DNA of 64,000 nt from CAKMMH01 sp927798255 (GTDB taxonomy: Bacteria; Bdellovibrionota_C; UBA2361; CAKMMH01), in assembly GCA_034180415.1 (NCBI GenBank), contig JAXFOK010000010.1:1-64000 (forward strand), in the 5' to 3' direction. The translations under genes were made by a program, and so were the position numbers. Below the pieces are notes generated by a model. It was not told the DNA's origin. It did not search any database and worked only from the letters and a program-made list of their open reading frames with translations. How positions within the stretch are numbered: the first letter of the stretch is position 1; each line of letters starts with the position of its first letter. Positions 34,915 through 44,698 of the stretch are shown here, one piece after another.

Positions 34915-36378
34915 TCAATCTTCTAAATTAATAATTACGTTAAAATTTATCACTTTTCCTTTTCCAGAAGTTTGACTTGCGCTAACATTTTTAAAAACAT
35001 TACTTCTTTTATCTAATATTTTTTGTAATCGCTCAAAGTCACTATAACTTGGAACATTACCTAATATTTTCACACTATTTGCTTTAAACTCAAAGCTACT
35101 AACCTCAACTCCTTTTATAGTTGATAAATCAAGTGATAATATCTCTAAAATTTTCGAAGGTGAAATAGCATAACTAGAAGCTATTTGTGATAAATCTGTC
35201 TCTAGAACATTTCTTGCATTAGTTAAAGACCTAATAATTGCCTCTGGGTCATCATCAACATCATCTGGAAGCTTAATTTTATCTGTAATTGCTTCCTTAA
35301 TTCCTTGATATATATTTTTTATTCTAGTTTCTCTAATGTAATAAAATGAAAATAAACCAATAAAAATACATACTAAGAAAGTAATTGTCACAGGAAGCAT
35401 TCTCTTTAAAATTTTAAGAACTTCCTGAGGTTCGACAACGCAATCAAATTTTCCCATTCTAAAATTAGACAAGCTAAAAGGCATTGAATCTTGAACTAGA
35501 AAAGAAGATAGAGCTGAAAAAGTAACATCATTGCTAGCACTTTTAAAATTTATAAATTGCCCTAAATCTATTTCTTCTACTTCTTTACCAATTTTTTTAA
35601 CAATACGTTCGTCAATATTTTTTCCATAATAAATATTTGAAATTTGACTATTAGTATCTTTTTCAAATGCACGAATTGCGATTCTAAGTTGCGATACAAG
35701 ATTATCTTGAGATACAGCTTCATTATTTAAAACTATTGGTAAACTACGTTCATGAACTTGATTATTATTGTGAATATAAAGAAGATGTATAAAATCCCCC
35801 CATTTTTCAATAATAGCAGAATCAGTTTTAAAGAAATCTTTTGCTAAATGAGAAACAACCCCTAAAACTGCGGCTGGAGTAGTTATAACAAAAGGATCAA
35901 TCCCTATTTTCTTTAAGATTTTTATAATATTTTTAAAAATATTTTCAGACAAAAGACTTACATGTACTGGTAAACTCCCCGTGGATTTATTTCTTTTTAA
36001 AAATTGATATTGAACATGTAAATCATCACCTGGAAGTGGCATTACATCTTGAACTTCATTTTTAATAATTTTATCTAAATGCTTTGGAGGAGTTGCAAAA
36101 GGAAGCTCAAGATTTAATGAAATCTGCTCAATAGGAGGAATTATCACAATCGTGTTTTCATTATTAGCATGAGTCTTTTTAATAAACTCAGAAAATTTAC
36201 TTGTTATGGTTGTTACTAATTTTTCATCTAATCTATCTTGCAAAAGTCCTTGGTAAAAAGCACTCTTGTCTAGCTCAATGCTTTCAGAAAAAAGAATTGT
36301 AATATCTTTGTTAGATACTAAATTTAAACTAACAGTTATTGGAATGTTACTAAAATCAATGCTAAAAATCTTTTGCAT
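34915..36378 (-). CDS. gspL: Type II secretion / pilus assembly protein GspL-like (PilM-PilN fusion layout)
   Basis: A 487-residue protein. The cytoplasmic actin-like domain (1-330) has PilM/GspL features (IPPIEQISLNLELPFATP and VQDVMPLPGDDLHVQYQFL). A membrane span follows near 340-362 and a periplasmic ferredoxin-like domain near 400-487 (ISPSKILEILSLDLSTIKGV, typical of GspL and PilN). The single chain therefore joins what PilM and PilN do separately. It recruits the assembly ATPase. gspL-gspM-coiled-coil form an operon with a promoter at 36416-36445. No gspE, gspF or secretin is in the window. Confidence 0.82.
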   Translation of the reverse strand: MQKIFSIDFSNIPITVSLNLVSNKDITILFSESIELDKSAFYQGLLQDRLDEKLVTTITSKFSEFIKKTHANNENTIVIIPPIEQISLNLELPFATPPKHLDKIIKNEVQDVMPLPGDDLHVQYQFLKRNKSTGSLPVHVSLLSENIFKNIIKILKKIGIDPFVITTPAAVLGVVSHLAKDFFKTDSAIIEKWGDFIHLLYIHNNNQVHERSLPIVLNNEAVSQDNLVSQLRIAIRAFEKDTNSQISNIYYGKNIDERIVKKIGKEVEEIDLGQFINFKSASNDVTFSALSSFLVQDSMPFSLSNFRMGKFDCVVEPQEVLKILKRMLPVTITFLVCIFIGLFSFYYIRETRIKNIYQGIKEAITDKIKLPDDVDDDPEAIIRSLTNARNVLETDLSQIASSYAISPSKILEILSLDLSTIKGVEVSSFEFKANSVKILGNVPSYSDFERLQKILDKRSNVFKNVSASQTSGKGKVINFNVIINLED

Positions 36379-36415
36379 AACACAGCTTTATAAAAAGGAT
36401 AATACCCCATAGGTT

Positions 36416-36445
36416 ATTATACACTGTAAAAAAGTTTTTCGGCAA
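36416..36445 (-). promoter_or_regulatory. Promoter for the gspL operon
   Basis: On the minus strand TTGCCG (36440-36445) and TATAAT (36416-36421) are 18 bases apart, about 38 bases before the gspL start codon. The -10 box is perfect and the -35 box is partial. Confidence 0.5.
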
Positions 36446-36531
36446 GTAGTGAATTTTTATAGTTAACAAATAAAAAATCAAGCTTTAATTTTCATATTGC
36501 TAGCGCTTATCATAACTTTTTGATAAACTAA

Positions 36532-37458
36532 GTGTCCATGAATAAGTATCTTAAAGCGATTTTAAAAACAATCATTGGTTTATCATTGTTAGTAGGTTTA
36601 ATTTATATCGTTGAGCCTAAAAAATTAATAGATACTTTTAAGAATTTATCTTTCTTTGATATAATATTACTTATCATCATTTCATTTATCCTTGTTTATA
36701 TTAGCACATTAAAATGGTATATCCTTGTTAAAAAATTAGGCGAAAAACTATATATTAGGAAGCTTTATGCTCTTTATTTTATAGGATACTTTGTAAACTT
36801 ATTTTTACCTTCATTTTTAGGAGGAGATTTTACAAGAAGCTATACAATAGGAAAAAAAATAGGACATCACCAAGCTCTTACCGCAACTTTTCTTGAAAGA
36901 TACACGGGGTTTATTGCGATGCTGTTTTTAGGCTTTATTTTTATGTTTTTTGTGGATTTTATAAATATTGAAACAAAAATAGCAATAACTATTTTGTTTT
37001 TAACAAGCATCATAATCACCATATTATCTCTTTCAAAATCGCTTTTAAATAAATTTTCAATTTTACCTTATTCAGATAAATTTTTACCACATTTACAAAA
37101 GATCCAAGATTCACTTCTTGTATTTAAAAATGATAAAAAACTAATTTTTCAAACATTTTTTCTTTCACTTTTGTTTCATACGGTTACTGTTATTAATACA
37201 ATGGTTGCAGGATACGTTATTGGTTGGAACAATCCGTCCCCTTTAGGTTTATTCATCGTGCTTCCATTAATTTTTTTAATTAGCTGTATTCCTATTTCCC
37301 CAAATGGACTTGGAATTCAAGAAGGTGCTTTTAGCTATTTTTTAGTAAAAATTGGTGCCACACCAGAACAAGCACTTGCAGTTGCGCTAATTTTAAGGGC
37401 AAAGGGGTATATTTTAGGAATTGTTGGTGGGGTATTTTATTTTTTAAGGAAACATTGA
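36532..37458 (+). CDS. Lysylphosphatidylglycerol synthase TM-region family protein (UPF0104)
   Basis: A 308-residue membrane protein with about eight spans. The family pattern is visible in LYFIGYFVNLFLPSFLGGDF with TRSY after it, and in ISPNGLGIQEGAFSYFL (about 260-276). It starts with GTG at 36532 or ATG at 36538. Members include flippase domains of MprF and glycosyltransferase-linked AglD; stand-alone versions are usually called flippase-like or hypothetical. It precedes an epimerase gene by 43 bases, which hints at polyisoprenoid or lipid modification. Confidence 0.82.
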   Translation: MSMNKYLKAILKTIIGLSLLVGLIYIVEPKKLIDTFKNLSFFDIILLIIISFILVYISTLKWYILVKKLGEKLYIRKLYALYFIGYFVNLFLPSFLGGDFTRSYTIGKKIGHHQALTATFLERYTGFIAMLFLGFIFMFFVDFINIETKIAITILFLTSIIITILSLSKSLLNKFSILPYSDKFLPHLQKIQDSLLVFKNDKKLIFQTFFLSLLFHTVTVINTMVAGYVIGWNNPSPLGLFIVLPLIFLISCIPISPNGLGIQEGAFSYFLVKIGATPEQALAVALILRAKGYILGIVGGVFYFLRKH

Positions 37459-37501
37459 TAAATACAAAAAGAAAGATAAAAAAATTGGAGATGAAATAGT
37501 T

Positions 37502-38497
37502 ATGAAAAAAACAATACTAGTTACAGGCGGTGGTGGATTTGTTGGGAAAGCATTAATTAAAAAACTTATAGAAAAGGAATATAGCATTAAGTCACTCTCT
37601 AGAAAGCGCTATGCTGAACTTGAGGAACTTGGGGTTATTACTTGTCAAGGCGACCTTGGAGGAGCGTATGAACAGCTAAAAGATTACTTTAAAGATGTTT
37701 ATGCCGTATTTCATGTTGCTTCAAAAGTTGACATGTGGGGAAAATATGAAGATTTTTATAAGACAAATATTATAGGAACACAAAATATAATTCGTGCTTG
37801 CAAAGAAAATAATATTAAATATTTAATTTACACAAGCTCACCTTCTGTAATTGCAAATGATAATGGACTAGAAAATGTAAATGAGACATTTCCATATCCT
37901 GAAAAATACGATGCTTTCTATCCTCAGACTAAAGCAGTTGCTGAAAAACTTATAGTGAAAACGGGAAAAGAAGCAAAAGAAAATTCAACTTGTCCTTTAA
38001 CGATTGTGCTTCGTCCTCATTTAATTTGGGGACCTGGAGATAGGAATTTTATTCCTACAATATTAGAAAAAGCAAGAGAAGGAAAATTAAAGCAAATAGG
38101 AGATGGAGAGAATATAGTTGATTTTAGTTATATAGATGATTGTGTAGATGCTCATATTTTAGCCTTAGAAGCTTTAGAAAAAAATGAATCGTTAAGTTCA
38201 AATATTTATTTTGTAACACAAGATGAACATATGAAGCTTTGGGATTTTATAAATAAAATTTTAGAAACTTTTGGCGAAAAACCAATAACAAAGAAAGTTC
38301 CGAAGGGACTTGCTCTATTTATAGCATCAATTTTAGAAATAATTTCAAAAGTTATTCCTGTAGTAAAACCTCTTTTTACACGTTTTTTAATTGTAGAAAT
38401 GACGACGCATCATTATTTTGATATTACGAGTACAAAAAGAGATTTAGGGTATAAGCCTAAGGTTAGTATGGAAGAAGGATTTAAAAGAATTTTATAA
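37502..38497 (+). CDS. NAD(P)-dependent epimerase / 3-beta-hydroxysteroid dehydrogenase-like SDR
   Basis: A 331-residue extended short-chain dehydrogenase. The nucleotide loop is GGGGFVGKAL (9-18); the catalytic Tyr-x3-Lys is in FYPQTKAVAEKL near 140-150, with TSSPSV (the catalytic Ser strand) before it. HLIWGPGDRNFIP is typical of the NSDHL/hopanoid HpnA-type branch. Substrate is unknown: a sugar, sterol-like or isoprenoid alcohol. Likely transcribed with the LPG-synthase-like gene upstream. Confidence 0.87.
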   Translation: MKKTILVTGGGGFVGKALIKKLIEKEYSIKSLSRKRYAELEELGVITCQGDLGGAYEQLKDYFKDVYAVFHVASKVDMWGKYEDFYKTNIIGTQNIIRACKENNIKYLIYTSSPSVIANDNGLENVNETFPYPEKYDAFYPQTKAVAEKLIVKTGKEAKENSTCPLTIVLRPHLIWGPGDRNFIPTILEKAREGKLKQIGDGENIVDFSYIDDCVDAHILALEALEKNESLSSNIYFVTQDEHMKLWDFINKILETFGEKPITKKVPKGLALFIASILEIISKVIPVVKPLFTRFLIVEMTTHHYFDITSTKRDLGYKPKVSMEEGFKRIL

Positions 38498-38503
38498 ATT
38501 TTC

Positions 38504-40216
38504 TTAAAGTTGCTTTACATAGAGATCCATGTAATAAAGTCTCTTTAAGACGTAATTTCTAAACCTTTTTAACTTTTTATTGCTTTCTTGATAAGTCCCC
38601 TGAGGCCAACGATTTTGTTCTCTTATATAAGCACCTGATAAATAAATATCTTTTTCATACCCTTTAATTAATTTTAACAAATGAGACTTAGACCAATATG
38701 ATTTTCTTAATACTCTATAACGGTTTTTTATTAACATTTTTATCTTATTATCATTTAATTCTAAAAGATGCCACACAGGGCTGATTTTCATTATAAAATT
38801 TTTATTAGGTCTATTAAGATATTGATATTGTCCATTTCTTGGGAAATTATTATCTATCATAACACTTGCACCTAAGATTGCCTCTAAATCCCATGGATTA
38901 TATAGAGCTTTATAAATATTTTTATATTTCTTAAAAGTAAAGAAAAAGTGCTTAATAGAATGAGGTTTGTAATTAAATGCATCAATACTATCTGTACATT
39001 GTAAAAAATTTATAAATAAAAATATATCAACAGAATTTTTAATATCAGCTATTTTGTAAACTAAATCTTTGTCTTTTGTATTTAATAAATTCTTATAATA
39101 TAGATTTATTATTTCCCATGCACCTTTATTATATTGGAAATATCGATACTCTTGATCCATTATTTCTCTATAATCTTTCGGTTCTGGAATATCTAATTCT
39201 TTATTATTTTTAGATATAAGTTTATACCCTAACATAACACTAGGAATATTTGAAATATTAAATTCGGATTTATCCCACCAAACTTTTTTAAACATAAACT
39301 CATTAAAATTTCCATTAATATCCTTTTTAAGCCTAGCTTGTTTTTCATCGATTGGTGATGTAAGAGCATAAAGACCATAATACGTACCATTAAAAAACAG
39401 TTCTACAAATTTATACTCATTACCTAATTTAATATTAAAATCATTATTCTGAGCGCATGATTCATTCCAAAGATTCATAGCAAATACATTTCTAACTTTT
39501 TCAGATTCTACATAGGGAGAATACAAAATCCAATCATCATCTTTTCTCATTCCTAAAAGTGATATGTGATTATTACGTTTATGTTCACCGACAGAATATG
39601 TTTTAAGCGATAACTTAAAGGAAGTCTTTTCAAGAGTACTCGTATAATCTCCCCTTGCATGAATTTCACATTTTGATGAAATATTTCTCTGCTTTGTGCC
39701 TTTGTAATTATCAAATAAATTCATTTGACAATCGACAGTAGTCGTTTCCTCAATTTTATTTGGATAATTGTGTGTAATATTAATTACAGGAAGTGTTGTG
39801 ATTTTTACTTTTGAGGCAAAATATTTATCCTTAGTATACGAAAACACAATTATATCTTTATTAGTTCTAATGAAATCATTATCAATCTCTTGGGGTAATA
39901 AAAATGATATTTTTAAATCTTTGTCTCTTCCTTTAAATTTTACCTTAGGATTAAAACTATCCTTTTCTCCTTTAACTATTGAATAATACCACATATTATC
40001 TTGTTTATCATATAGCAAATCATGATTATTAAAGTATAATTTATCAATTAATGACTCTTTTGAAATTTGACGTTTAGCTACGATTTCCGAATACTGGTTA
40101 CTTTCTAGCTTTAATTTTTGAAGATTCGTTCCAAGAAAATCATCTAGTACTATAAAAAAGCAAATAACAATTACAATAAAAATTATTAAAAAATTTGTTA
40201 ACTTAAATTTATACAT
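38504..40216 (-). CDS. CotH-kinase family protein
   Basis: A 570-residue membrane-anchored protein. An N-terminal span (7-28) precedes a beta domain and then the CotH kinase domain: HARGDYTSTLEKTSFKLSLK, LLGMRKDDDWILYSPY, YKFVELFFNGTYYGLYAL with catalytic and ATP-binding residues, and late YNPWDLEAILG, which carries the metal-binding Asp. Spore-coat CotH and related proteins phosphorylate partner proteins; non-spore-forming bacteria also carry them on their surface. The partner is unknown. It converges on the epimerase gene with a 6-base gap. Confidence 0.8.
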   Translation of the reverse strand: MYKFKLTNFLIIFIVIVICFFIVLDDFLGTNLQKLKLESNQYSEIVAKRQISKESLIDKLYFNNHDLLYDKQDNMWYYSIVKGEKDSFNPKVKFKGRDKDLKISFLLPQEIDNDFIRTNKDIIVFSYTKDKYFASKVKITTLPVINITHNYPNKIEETTTVDCQMNLFDNYKGTKQRNISSKCEIHARGDYTSTLEKTSFKLSLKTYSVGEHKRNNHISLLGMRKDDDWILYSPYVESEKVRNVFAMNLWNESCAQNNDFNIKLGNEYKFVELFFNGTYYGLYALTSPIDEKQARLKKDINGNFNEFMFKKVWWDKSEFNISNIPSVMLGYKLISKNNKELDIPEPKDYREIMDQEYRYFQYNKGAWEIINLYYKNLLNTKDKDLVYKIADIKNSVDIFLFINFLQCTDSIDAFNYKPHSIKHFFFTFKKYKNIYKALYNPWDLEAILGASVMIDNNFPRNGQYQYLNRPNKNFIMKISPVWHLLELNDNKIKMLIKNRYRVLRKSYWSKSHLLKLIKGYEKDIYLSGAYIREQNRWPQGTYQESNKKLKRFRNYVLKRLYYMDLYVKQL

Positions 40217-40509
40217 ATTAAATAAAACTATTATTTATATCATATTCAATTATTGATACTGATTTTACCTTCTCCATATCAAAAATTTTACCTAACATTT
40301 TTACAAACTTTAACTCTGAATATTAACTTAAATTATCAAATTTGCCAATTAAAAAACCACTACTTAATGCTGACAGATTTGTATCTATTGTCATACTTCC
40401 CTTTAAGAAGTTACATTAAACAAAAAATTAACTTTTGCAAGATGGCTTAGCAAATAGGCATACTAAGCATGAGAACTATATATCTTGCTGCTCTACAATA
40501 GACATTTTT
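40217..40509. other. Intergenic region upstream of the CotH gene
   Basis: AT-rich, with a short open frame on the + strand that lacks a ribosome site and protein character; I reject it as a gene. The CotH promoter must lie here. The repeat element below begins at 40510. Confidence 0.4.
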
Positions 40510-40682
40510 CATCTGTCAAATATCGCAGCTATTTTGGATACATCTGTTATTAAAAAAATTAGAGAGGCGCCAAGAGTGCTAGGCATTTGAGAGTGCGCAC
40601 CCCGCAGCTGTACTATTAGTACAGCGAGGACGGCGCATCTCTCAAATAACGACGCAATCTTGGATGCATCTCTAATTTTTTT
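40510..40682. repeat. Composite repeat element: direct repeats plus nested inverted repeats
   Basis: Two 41-base direct repeats (40510-40550 and 40636-40676) agree at about 32 positions. Between and around them are nested palindromes: outer arms 40552-40565 and 40669-40682 (14 bp, perfect), middle arms 40585-40598 and 40633-40647 (ATTTGAGAG...CTCTCAAAT, one bulge), inner arms 40607-40615 and 40617-40625 (GCTGTACTA/TAGTACAGC). The outer right arm contains the htpX stop codon. The core is GC-rich. It may be a small non-autonomous mobile element or an RNA structure that ends htpX transcription. Confidence 0.7.
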
Positions 40683-41556
40683 CTAGGGCAGCGATTCTTT
40701 GTTCTATACTAGGGTGTGTTGAAAATAATGACATCATTTTTCCGCCAGAAATACCAGATGCTGCTAAAGATTCTGGAAGTGGTTTAGTTCTTAAACCACC
40801 TAAAACTTCTAAAGCCTCTATCATATACTTACCTGTACCCATAAGATTTTTAGCTCCTGCATCTGCTCTATATTCACGCTTTCTTGAAAACATGCAAACA
40901 ATTATACTAGCTAAAATACCAAATAAAATTTGAAACACGATATCACAAAGATAATAAACGCCAGAATCCATAGATCCTCTTGAGTCTCTACTATCATCAC
41001 CTCTATTAACAAGGCTTTCTACAAAAAATGCTGCAATTTTTGCAAAGAAAATTACAAATGTGTTAACAACGCCTTGAATTAAAGTTAAAGTTACCATGTC
41101 ACCATTTGCAACGTGACTTATTTCATGTGCTAAAACCGCCTCTACTTGGTTTCTGTTCATAGAAGCCAAAAGTTCATCTGAAACTGCGACAAGAGAATTT
41201 GATTTCGTAGGACCTGTAGCGAAAGCATTAGGAGCGCCATGATATATTGCAACTTCTGGCATTTCTAATCCTGCACGTGATGCTAAACTTGAAACTGTAT
41301 TTTTAAGCCATGCTTCTTCTTCATTTGATGGGTTCTCGATTACTCTTGCTTGAACTGACCATTTTGCAATTGTTTTTGAAAGTAAAAGAGAAATAATAGA
41401 ACCTGTGAAACCGACAACTGCACTAAATGCTAAAAGCATTGAATAATCAATTCCCCCCTCTGTTAAATATCTATTAACCCCAAGCACATTAACAACAATT
41501 GATATAACAGCAATAATTGCAATATTAGTTAATAAAAAAAGTATGATTCTTTTCAT
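40672..41556 (-). CDS. htpX: Membrane zinc metalloprotease HtpX
   Basis: A 294-residue M48 protease of the inner membrane that degrades damaged membrane proteins. The zinc motif is H144-E145-I-S-H148 (VLAHEISH); the third ligand lies in the segment FSRKREYRADAGA (Glu of REYRAD). Two spans near 4-24 and 38-60 and two more near 155-175 and 195-215 match the family. GVNRYLTEGG and FSTHPSIEQRIAAL are conserved. The stop codon is inside a repeat element. Confidence 0.96.
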   Translation of the reverse strand: MKRIILFLLTNIAIIAVISIVVNVLGVNRYLTEGGIDYSMLLAFSAVVGFTGSIISLLLSKTIAKWSVQARVIENPSNEEEAWLKNTVSSLASRAGLEMPEVAIYHGAPNAFATGPTKSNSLVAVSDELLASMNRNQVEAVLAHEISHVANGDMVTLTLIQGVVNTFVIFFAKIAAFFVESLVNRGDDSRDSRGSMDSGVYYLCDIVFQILFGILASIIVCMFSRKREYRADAGAKNLMGTGKYMIEALEVLGGLRTKPLPESLAASGISGGKMMSLFSTHPSIEQRIAALEKN

Positions 41557-41636
41557 TAAAAAATTCCTTTTAAAATATTAATATTTACTATAGATTAGGT
41601 TATAAGCATTATAAATTGAAAATTCAAGCTATAAAA

Positions 41637-43091
41637 TTATCTTAAATATTCTTCAGCACGTCTGCAAATTTCTCTTGCATAATCTGTCCAAACCCCCTGT
41701 CCCCAGTATCTAAAGCAACTTGTTTGGGCGCACATTAAATAAAAAAGAGCCTTTGCATATCTTTCGTCTTTTGATGAAACATTATTTTGAAGTATTTTTC
41801 CATTAAATAAAACACTTACCTTTTCCATAGGCTTTAACACATTTTCATAACCTTGAACCCATGAAATATTATTTGTCCAGCTTCCACCTTCCATATTGAA
41901 TCTATAGTCTTTCTTTGGAAGTTCTGCGATAACTTCTTTTAATTTTTCAGGACCGTCTCCTATATTATAATTATCCCAAAGCATTTTTTGATGCATAGGT
42001 TGAATTTTAGGTAAATCTTCTTCTCTAATTCCAGCGTTAAAAAAGTGTCCTAAATATTCACTTCCATTCATTAAAACTACATCTGAATCTTTTGTTAAAG
42101 ATGAAGAAACTTCTTTAAATTTTGGTGGAAACTCGTTCATCATAACTCCCCCATTTTCTCCGTCTGCAATTTGATTTACACACATAGGGATATTTTTTCC
42201 AGCAAAATCTATGTGAGATAAACTTTGTGCTTCATAAAAAGGCTGCATTTGTGCAACAAGTTTTGTGTCACTTCCTTGAGTCTTAATTAAAGCTACGATA
42301 TTTACCTCTTCACCATTTGAATTTTTACAAACAAGTAAATGAGGAAGATGTTTTTGCTTTAAGCCTTCGCCATTTAAAAGCTCAACCGTGTGTTCCTGAA
42401 CAAGAAGCCATTTAAATCCACATTCCTTTAATGCTTTTACATATTCATAAGCAGTATCGGGGTGGTTTGGAAGTGCCATTTCTGATGGTGAAAATCCTTG
42501 TACTCTAGCTAATGCATCAAGTCCAAAAATTGAAGCAAAATATTGTTGCCAAGCTTTTATATGAAGCTTGTAATCTTGCATCGGAGTTGATGGCGCTACT
42601 GCATGTCCCCAGGGACAACCAAGCCATTCAATATATCTATTGTAACGATTATCACAAGTTATAGTTTTTAGTGCATCAATTACATCATTAGCTCCCATAT
42701 TACGAAGTCCATAAAGAAGCTCACCTGTATATTCAAGCATACAGCGAGGTTCTTTTCCTTGATTTGCAAGTTCTCGAATAAATTCTCCCATACGTTTATA
42801 GCACCAAAGAAATACAGGAGCGTTGTGATTATCTCCTATTCCTAGATTATCCATCATATATTTTAAATTACTTATAAGTTCTGCTGTTTGTAAATCATAT
42901 CCACCTGCCGGAATTAGTGGTTGATGGCAATGAAGAGCGATACTGCAAGCAGACCTTATTTTTGAAAAGTTGTAAGGTGATGTTTCAAAATAATAATTTT
43001 TATTTTTATTTTGTTCTATTACTTCTTCAACTTCTTTTTCAAAACCTGAAACAGTTGGAAGGTTAAATTGGTATTCTGGTATTTGTGTCAT
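41637..43091 (-). CDS. Glycoside hydrolase family 57-like protein
   Basis: A 484-residue protein with the GH57 barrel. HCHQP (54-58) is the metal-free His-x-His-Gln-Pro motif of the family, and E204 in GFSPSEMALP is at the place of the nucleophile; a later DGENGG segment is where the acid/base region lies. GH57 enzymes are amylases, 4-alpha-glucanotransferases and branching enzymes; this uncharacterised subgroup has GFSPSEMA instead of the GFWLPE-type motif, so activity is uncertain. It probably acts on a storage or cell-surface glucan. The gene lies 80 bases upstream of htpX. Confidence 0.8.
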   Translation of the reverse strand: MTQIPEYQFNLPTVSGFEKEVEEVIEQNKNKNYYFETSPYNFSKIRSACSIALHCHQPLIPAGGYDLQTAELISNLKYMMDNLGIGDNHNAPVFLWCYKRMGEFIRELANQGKEPRCMLEYTGELLYGLRNMGANDVIDALKTITCDNRYNRYIEWLGCPWGHAVAPSTPMQDYKLHIKAWQQYFASIFGLDALARVQGFSPSEMALPNHPDTAYEYVKALKECGFKWLLVQEHTVELLNGEGLKQKHLPHLLVCKNSNGEEVNIVALIKTQGSDTKLVAQMQPFYEAQSLSHIDFAGKNIPMCVNQIADGENGGVMMNEFPPKFKEVSSSLTKDSDVVLMNGSEYLGHFFNAGIREEDLPKIQPMHQKMLWDNYNIGDGPEKLKEVIAELPKKDYRFNMEGGSWTNNISWVQGYENVLKPMEKVSVLFNGKILQNNVSSKDERYAKALFYLMCAQTSCFRYWGQGVWTDYAREICRRAEEYLR

Positions 43092-43169
43092 AGCTACTTT
43101 TCCTCTGTATTATAGTTAGTTAATTTATTATAATCTATTAACTTTAATATCGTAAGGGAGTAAAAATAA

Positions 43170-44201
43170 ATGAACAGTATTTTATTATTTGCCGCAGACT
43201 GTTTAAAAGGCACAAAAGATTTAGCACAAGCCGAAATTCTAAAATTAGGAAAAGATACTCAAATTTTTGAAAGTGAAAGCGATGAGTTAATAATTTTTAG
43301 TGCAAGTGAAGATTATAACAAGTTAAAAACATTAAAAAAAATGGTAAATATTTATTATTTATTATGTTTTCCAGCAAAAGGCCCAGGGAATTTATTAAAT
43401 ATTAAATATATGTCAGAAATTTGTCTTCATATTCAAAAAGCTTCAAAAAATTCACTAGATTTTAAACCTAAAACTTTTAAGATTAGTGCCGCTGGGAGTG
43501 ATTCTCAGACATTTAAAGAAATAATTTCCAAAATTACTCATTTTACAGGTTTAACTTATGATAAAAAAAATGGTGATATGCTTTTAAGATTTAGAAAATC
43601 ACCAAATAAACAAATTGATGCTTGGGAAGTTTTTGTGAGACTTTCATCTCGTCCCTTAAGTCAACGAAATTGGAAAACAAAAAATTTTGTAGGTGCATTA
43701 AATCCTATTTTAGCAAATATTTTGTATGATTTAGCTCGTCCTAAAAAGGGCGATAATTTGTTAAATGTGATGTGTGGTTCAGGGACAATATTAATTGAAG
43801 CTTCGGAAAGAAAAAAATTAAATAGAATTGTTGGAATTGATAATAATGAAAATGTATTAAAAATATGTAAGGAACATGTAGATAATTCAAAGCATAGTGA
43901 AATTGAAATTTATAATATGGATGCTACAAGTTTAACTTTTAAAGATAACGAGTTTGATTTAGCGCTTTCAGATCTTCCTTGGGGTGAAAATATAGGAAAT
44001 ATAAAGGATAATTTTAAATTATATCAAGATACACTAAGAGAGCTTTTAAGAGTGGTAAAACAAGAGGGAAATTTAGGACTAATTACACAAGATATTAAAA
44101 ACTTAGAGCTAGTTATTAAGTCTTTAAATTTAAAAGTAATTGAAAAACGAAAAGTATATCAAGGAGGATTTTATCCTTACATAGTTATAATAAAGATATG
44201 A
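43170..44201 (+). CDS. THUMP-type RNA guanine-N2 methyltransferase-like protein
   Basis: A 343-residue SAM-dependent methyltransferase of the Trm14/TrmN/RlmL type. The N-terminal 150 residues are the THUMP-like RNA-binding part. The Rossmann domain has the SAM loop N199-V-M-C-G-S-G205 and the active-site motif D268-L-P-W-G272, the (D/N)PPY variant used for exocyclic amino groups. SSRPLSQRNWKTKNFVGALN precedes the domain as in related enzymes. Expected product is m2G in tRNA or rRNA. AAGGGAG precedes ATG 43170. It stands alone and has its own terminator. Confidence 0.82.
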   Translation: MNSILLFAADCLKGTKDLAQAEILKLGKDTQIFESESDELIIFSASEDYNKLKTLKKMVNIYYLLCFPAKGPGNLLNIKYMSEICLHIQKASKNSLDFKPKTFKISAAGSDSQTFKEIISKITHFTGLTYDKKNGDMLLRFRKSPNKQIDAWEVFVRLSSRPLSQRNWKTKNFVGALNPILANILYDLARPKKGDNLLNVMCGSGTILIEASERKKLNRIVGIDNNENVLKICKEHVDNSKHSEIEIYNMDATSLTFKDNEFDLALSDLPWGENIGNIKDNFKLYQDTLRELLRVVKQEGNLGLITQDIKNLELVIKSLNLKVIEKRKVYQGGFYPYIVIIKI

Positions 44202-44227
44202 AAATATTTTTAGTTGACTACAAATGA

Positions 44228-44265
44228 AAAAAGCATCAAAGATAAATTTCTCTGATGCTTTTTAT
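44228..44265 (+). terminator. Terminator of the RNA methyltransferase gene
   Basis: AAAAAGCATCA (44228-44238) pairs with TGATGCTTTTT (44253-44263), 26 bases after the stop codon, followed by ATTTTTG. Confidence 0.8.
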
Positions 44266-44365
44266 TTTTGCTTAAGTGGGGGCTTTTTATTTTTTGCTTG
44301 TGGGGGTTTTAAATATGAGTTTAAAAATCTTTTACTATTTCTCCTTTTCTTTATTTGTTCATTAT

Positions 44366-44698
44366 TTAATTTAATTCTTGTTCTTTTTGTTTTCCAAATA
44401 CAACTGTGTTGCATTTAACTTCTAATCCTGCATCTTTTGATAAAATCTCAGAAATAAAAATTCCTGGCTCAAAAGAACGTCTCTTTAAAATCTCTACATT
44501 ATCTGCTTCAGGTACGACCATCTTAGCTTTAATTGAAAAGTTAATTTCAACTTCTAAACAGTCATCTTTTTGATCTAAAAATTTTGTTATCATGCCATAT
44601 ATAGGATATGTATTACCAACCTCAACATCTTGGCTACGAACTTCAATATTGTTTTCTTCTAATCCATCTTTTAACGCTAATAAGTTTTTTAATGTCAT
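44366..44698 (-). CDS. Conserved-looking hypothetical protein of about 110 residues
   Basis: I start at ATG 44698 because GAGAGG lies 6 bases upstream; an earlier in-frame start at 44734 lacks a ribosome site. The protein begins MTLKNLLALKDGLEENNIEV and continues with beta strands (GNTYPIYGMITKF, CLEVEINFSIKAKMV), suggesting an all-beta or alpha+beta fold. No cysteine pair motif, signal peptide or membrane span. I do not recognise the family. A single gene between two terminator-like regions. Confidence 0.6.
   Translation of the reverse strand: MTLKNLLALKDGLEENNIEVRSQDVEVGNTYPIYGMITKFLDQKDDCLEVEINFSIKAKMVVPEADNVEILKRRSFEPGIFISEILSKDAGLEVKCNTVVFGKQKEQELN

Noticed and set aside
44224..44418. 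A + strand frame of 64 codons after the RNA methyltransferase gene
   Set aside because: It starts inside the terminator hairpin, has no ribosome site and overlaps the end of the gene on the other strand.
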